NCBI RefSeq assembly: GCF_000264905.1
Contig: NW_006763145.1
Location: forward strand, 65,261 to 129,260
Length of the DNA stretch: 64,000 nt
Direction of reading: 5' to 3'
DNA from: Stereum hirsutum FP-91666 SS1
Lineage: Eukaryota; Basidiomycota; Agaricomycetes; Russulales; Stereaceae
Part shown: positions 61,514-64,000 of the stretch, in pieces
How the letters are laid out: each line of letters starts with the position of its first letter
Numbering within the stretch: the stretch's first letter is position 1
The notes under the pieces: generated by a model
The model's database searches: none
Told to the model about the DNA's origin: nothing
Seen by the model: only the letters and a program-made list of their open reading frames with translations
Translations under genes and position numbers: made by a program

Positions 61514-62482
61514 GGCCAGCAGCTTCAGCAATGAATGGGACTCGTAGGGCGGTGAAAGATCGAGAAAGCGGGTGCGGGGCGGTCGAAGATCGGTCTGCCT
61601 CAGTTCTCATTCAATTCATAGTCTGTGGGTCCACGATTAATGACACACAAGAGGGTCATCGATCGCATCTTTGCGATGGCGGGCGTTCACTCACGACTTT
61701 TGAGGCGACCTCGCTACTCTACATGGACCAAAAGCATTCAAGAAGAGACGTACGATCAGCAACGTAGCCGCATGGACTGTGGCTGATAGTCCCGGGGATG
61801 AGAAACGGCGGCCGAACGCCATCATCACAAGTGTAAAAATAGATTTGATTGTCCGAGATTTCGAGGCAGTACACATGCTCAGAAATACTCTGCATAGTAA
61901 CAGCAAGACATTGAGACTGGTGGCAAAACCTGCAACGAATGTGCCACCTAGAAGACGAATTCGTCAGCACAGAGAATGAAAATCCCGACTGGACTGCTAC
62001 CAAGGAAAACATCTTATTGGATGGGAGCGTACGCATCCATCGCGCCGCATCATCTGGGAGAAGCCATGTTTGATGTGCAGGTTGAGCGCCCGGCCATATT
62101 CCCAAAGTACAACAACTTGCCCACGAACGCACACTGTGCGCGATATATAGCGGCACACGGCCGCCGAGCTCAACTTGTAAGAGACGATGGTCTTGCCGTA
62201 GCAGCAATGACGTTCTCAGTAGACTCCAACACTCGCACGAGAAACTTTCAAGAGCAAACCACTAGGCAAGCGTATTGTGGACCAGCGTAAATATGGACGA
62301 ACCCGCGGTGAGGAAATCTCCTGACTGACATCGTCAAGCCCAAGCGACCTCTGCTGCAAGAGTCTTGTTCTACGGACCTAATCCACGCACCGCTGTCAGA
62401 ACAGCGTTGAGGATACGTTAAGACAGATAGGATTGCCCACTTGGTCAAAGGCTTCTACCAGCAAAAACCCTCGAAGCTTACG
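61514..62482. other. Spacer between the duplicated DUF6534-like genes
   Basis: A minus-strand frame with FVAGFATSLNVLLLLCRVFL (61.7-61.95 kb) is hydrophobic and follows a good splice acceptor, so a further membrane-protein fragment may lie here. I could not build a full gene. The remainder should be promoter of copy 1 and 3' flank of copy 2. Confidence 0.35.
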
Positions 62483-63990
62483 CTATACACGACTTCTCCC
62501 TTCCTCAAGTTGGTCAGAAAGGTTTCGTGCACGAGAACGGGTGTCTTTTGTAACGATTGTCGAGGAAGGGTTCCATAACTCTATAGCTTGCAGATCTTGG
62601 CGCATTGATTGTCGGGTATTGAGACTGTATGCCGGTGTGTAGTGAGAAGGGCGAAGAGAAAGCGTTGAAGTTCTCGGTTTGAATCGGGTACGCACGTTGA
62701 AATGAATGAGCAAGTATATACTATGTAAATCCGCAAAACGTCAGAATACAATAGGGGACGGACTCGAATGACCTTTCATGGGCATACCTCGTGATAACAT
62801 GAAGAAAAATGGTGTATAGAGTAGTGTTGATCGTGCACTTAGATACTATGAAGAGCCATTTCAGTGAAGGACGCTCGTCTCCGCGAGCTACGGCAGCTTC
62901 ACAACTGACCACAATCAAACCAGTAAGGGCGAAGAATCTAGAGTGTAAGAGGGGATATCAGAGCCCACGCCGTGAAATGAGATAGAATTTGGTGCTAACG
63001 TGTTGAGAAGACCTGTCGATATGTCATTAATCGATCCAAAGTTCACCACATATTTAAATACACATACAAGTATTCAAGGCATACGTGATGATTCTAGTTA
63101 TGACCTTTTGGGTTCTGTGTTTCAATGCGAGTCAGAATGATGAGCACAAGCTTCAAGATATCAAAATCAAGGATTATACCTGGAGAACATGTCTTTGGTC
63201 TTTCGGAAGTGGGATACCATCGCCGATACAATGAATATATCGCATATGGTATTCAACCCCAAAGCCAGGGGGGACCAGATCTGAATTCAGCCAAATAAAG
63301 CGATCAGGAGCTTGTGTAAGCGAATGACTCGAACCTCTTCAGCCTTCGAGCCAGGCATGCCCAGTGTGTCTTCATCCAACCTATTGTGAGGCGATTAGTT
63401 TACTGTGCTCTTCAAGCTATGATCAACTTCGTACATCGCGACTACGAACACTGCAATTCCGAACATATAAGTCGCCATATTTCAACTCGTGATATGTTTA
63501 GGATAGACACTTACCTATGGCACATGCTACACAGATGTTAAAGTACAATAAGCCTCTAAAGGAAACGACGGAGATACATACCAATTTGAGATATAGCTAT
63601 GACCGCCTGCTCGACAAGATTTCAGCCAGGAACACAAAAACCACTGAATGGTAGTCCCTTACGGTGACAAGAGGAATGGGCTTTTTCTTCTCGCTGACTA
63701 TAAATGGCATCCCAATCGGTTTTTTAGTGGATGATAACACTGAAATGGATGGGCAACGTACTGTGATATATCCTCCAGGCGAAGAACCTACGGTTTCAGG
63801 TAAGCATGTGAGGAGATCGTGATGGACGTGGGTAGGGCATATATGTAGTAATTTCAAAAGTTGAACTTGCCCTCAGTAGGGCTTACACCTTACGCAGCGG
63901 AGGGTTGGATGTAGATCACTACATATATGCCCTCGTGGAAACCTCACAATTGAATGATTGTGCTAATTATATGCTGTAGATAGGCATGAG
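62442..63990. repeat. Tandem segmental duplication, unit 2 (truncated by window end)
   Basis: Counterpart of 59383-60900. Small insertions and deletions make it slightly longer. The rest of the unit lies outside the window. Confidence 0.85.
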
Positions 63991-64000
63991 TATGTAATAT
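62483..64000 (-). CDS. DUF6534-like seven-TM membrane protein, copy 2 (5' end outside window)
   Basis: This is the second copy of the tandem pair; the visible 1.5 kb covers the 3' half of the gene. Its last exon has SLNTRQSMRQDLQAIEL, matching copy 1's SLNSRQSMRQDLQEIEL. Further upstream it carries PFIVSEKKKPIPLVT where copy 1 has PFIVWERRKLIPLVT, and GLLYFNICVACAI where copy 1 has RLSSYNIYIACAI. Introns sit in the same places, including an AGAG/GC acceptor. The middle exons are harder to read than in copy 1, so decay cannot be excluded. The first exons lie to the right of the window. Confidence 0.55.

Noticed and set aside
1..64000. CRISPR arrays, bacterial operons, ribosome binding sites or rRNA genes
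   Set aside because: The gene structure is eukaryotic, with short spliceosomal introns; no regularly spaced repeats or rRNA-like sequences are present.

Overview
The window looks like a chromosomal segment from a filamentous basidiomycete (Agaricomycetes). Genes are split by many short introns, mostly about 50-65 nt with GT..AG ends. The gene families are typical of mushrooms: multi-exon seven-TM DUF6534-like proteins, aryl-alcohol-oxidase-type GMC oxidoreductases, a clade III (protoilludene-type) sesquiterpene synthase and a set of related P450s. I cannot name the species from the sequence.

Layout. (1) 1-6.2 kb, housekeeping-like flank: the 3' part of an O-fucosyltransferase-like gene (+) and a Ser/Thr-rich single-pass membrane protein (-) with an unusually long 1.08-kb intron. 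(2) 7.7-20.1 kb, widely spaced enzymes: aldehyde dehydrogenase (-), flavin-reductase-like split-barrel protein (+), an extended SDR/dihydroflavonol-reductase-like enzyme (-) and an O-methyltransferase (+). (3) 21.7-41.0 kb, dense oxidative block: GMC1 (+), GMC2 (+), an NmrA/isoflavone-reductase-like protein (+), P450-1 and P450-2 (-), a BBE-like FAD oxidase (+) and GMC3 (-). (4) 43.6-55 kb, terpene core: a sesquiterpene synthase closely resembling basidiomycete delta-6-protoilludene synthases (-), P450-3 (+), P450-4 (+) and P450-5 (-). (5) 57.1-58.5 kb: a medium-chain enoyl/quinone-reductase-like enzyme (+). (6) 59.4-64 kb: a tandem duplication of a DUF6534-like seven-TM gene (-), the second copy running off the window.

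Blocks 2-5 read as one sesquiterpenoid biosynthetic gene cluster of the protoilludane/illudane type. The synthase would cyclise farnesyl diphosphate. Five P450s, three GMC enzymes, a BBE-type oxidase and an aldehyde dehydrogenase could oxidise the skeleton. The SDR, NmrA-like and enoyl-reductase-like enzymes could reduce it, and the O-methyltransferase could decorate it. No polyketide synthase (as would be expected for melleolide-type orsellinate esters), transporter or transcription factor is recognisable in the window.

The most unusual non-coding structure is a diverged inverted repeat of 0.8-1 kb (41.17-42.24 kb and 56.14-56.92 kb). Its two copies bracket the terpene core, and each lies upstream of an outward-facing gene (GMC3 and the enoyl reductase) in the same orientation relative to that gene. 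A second diverged repeat pair (20.9 and 42.4 kb), a 265-nt insertion in one inverted-repeat copy and a proline at the usual second catalytic position of GMC1 and GMC3 also deserve attention. Exon boundaries were placed by eye from splice sites and reading frame, so terminal exons and gene ends are estimates.
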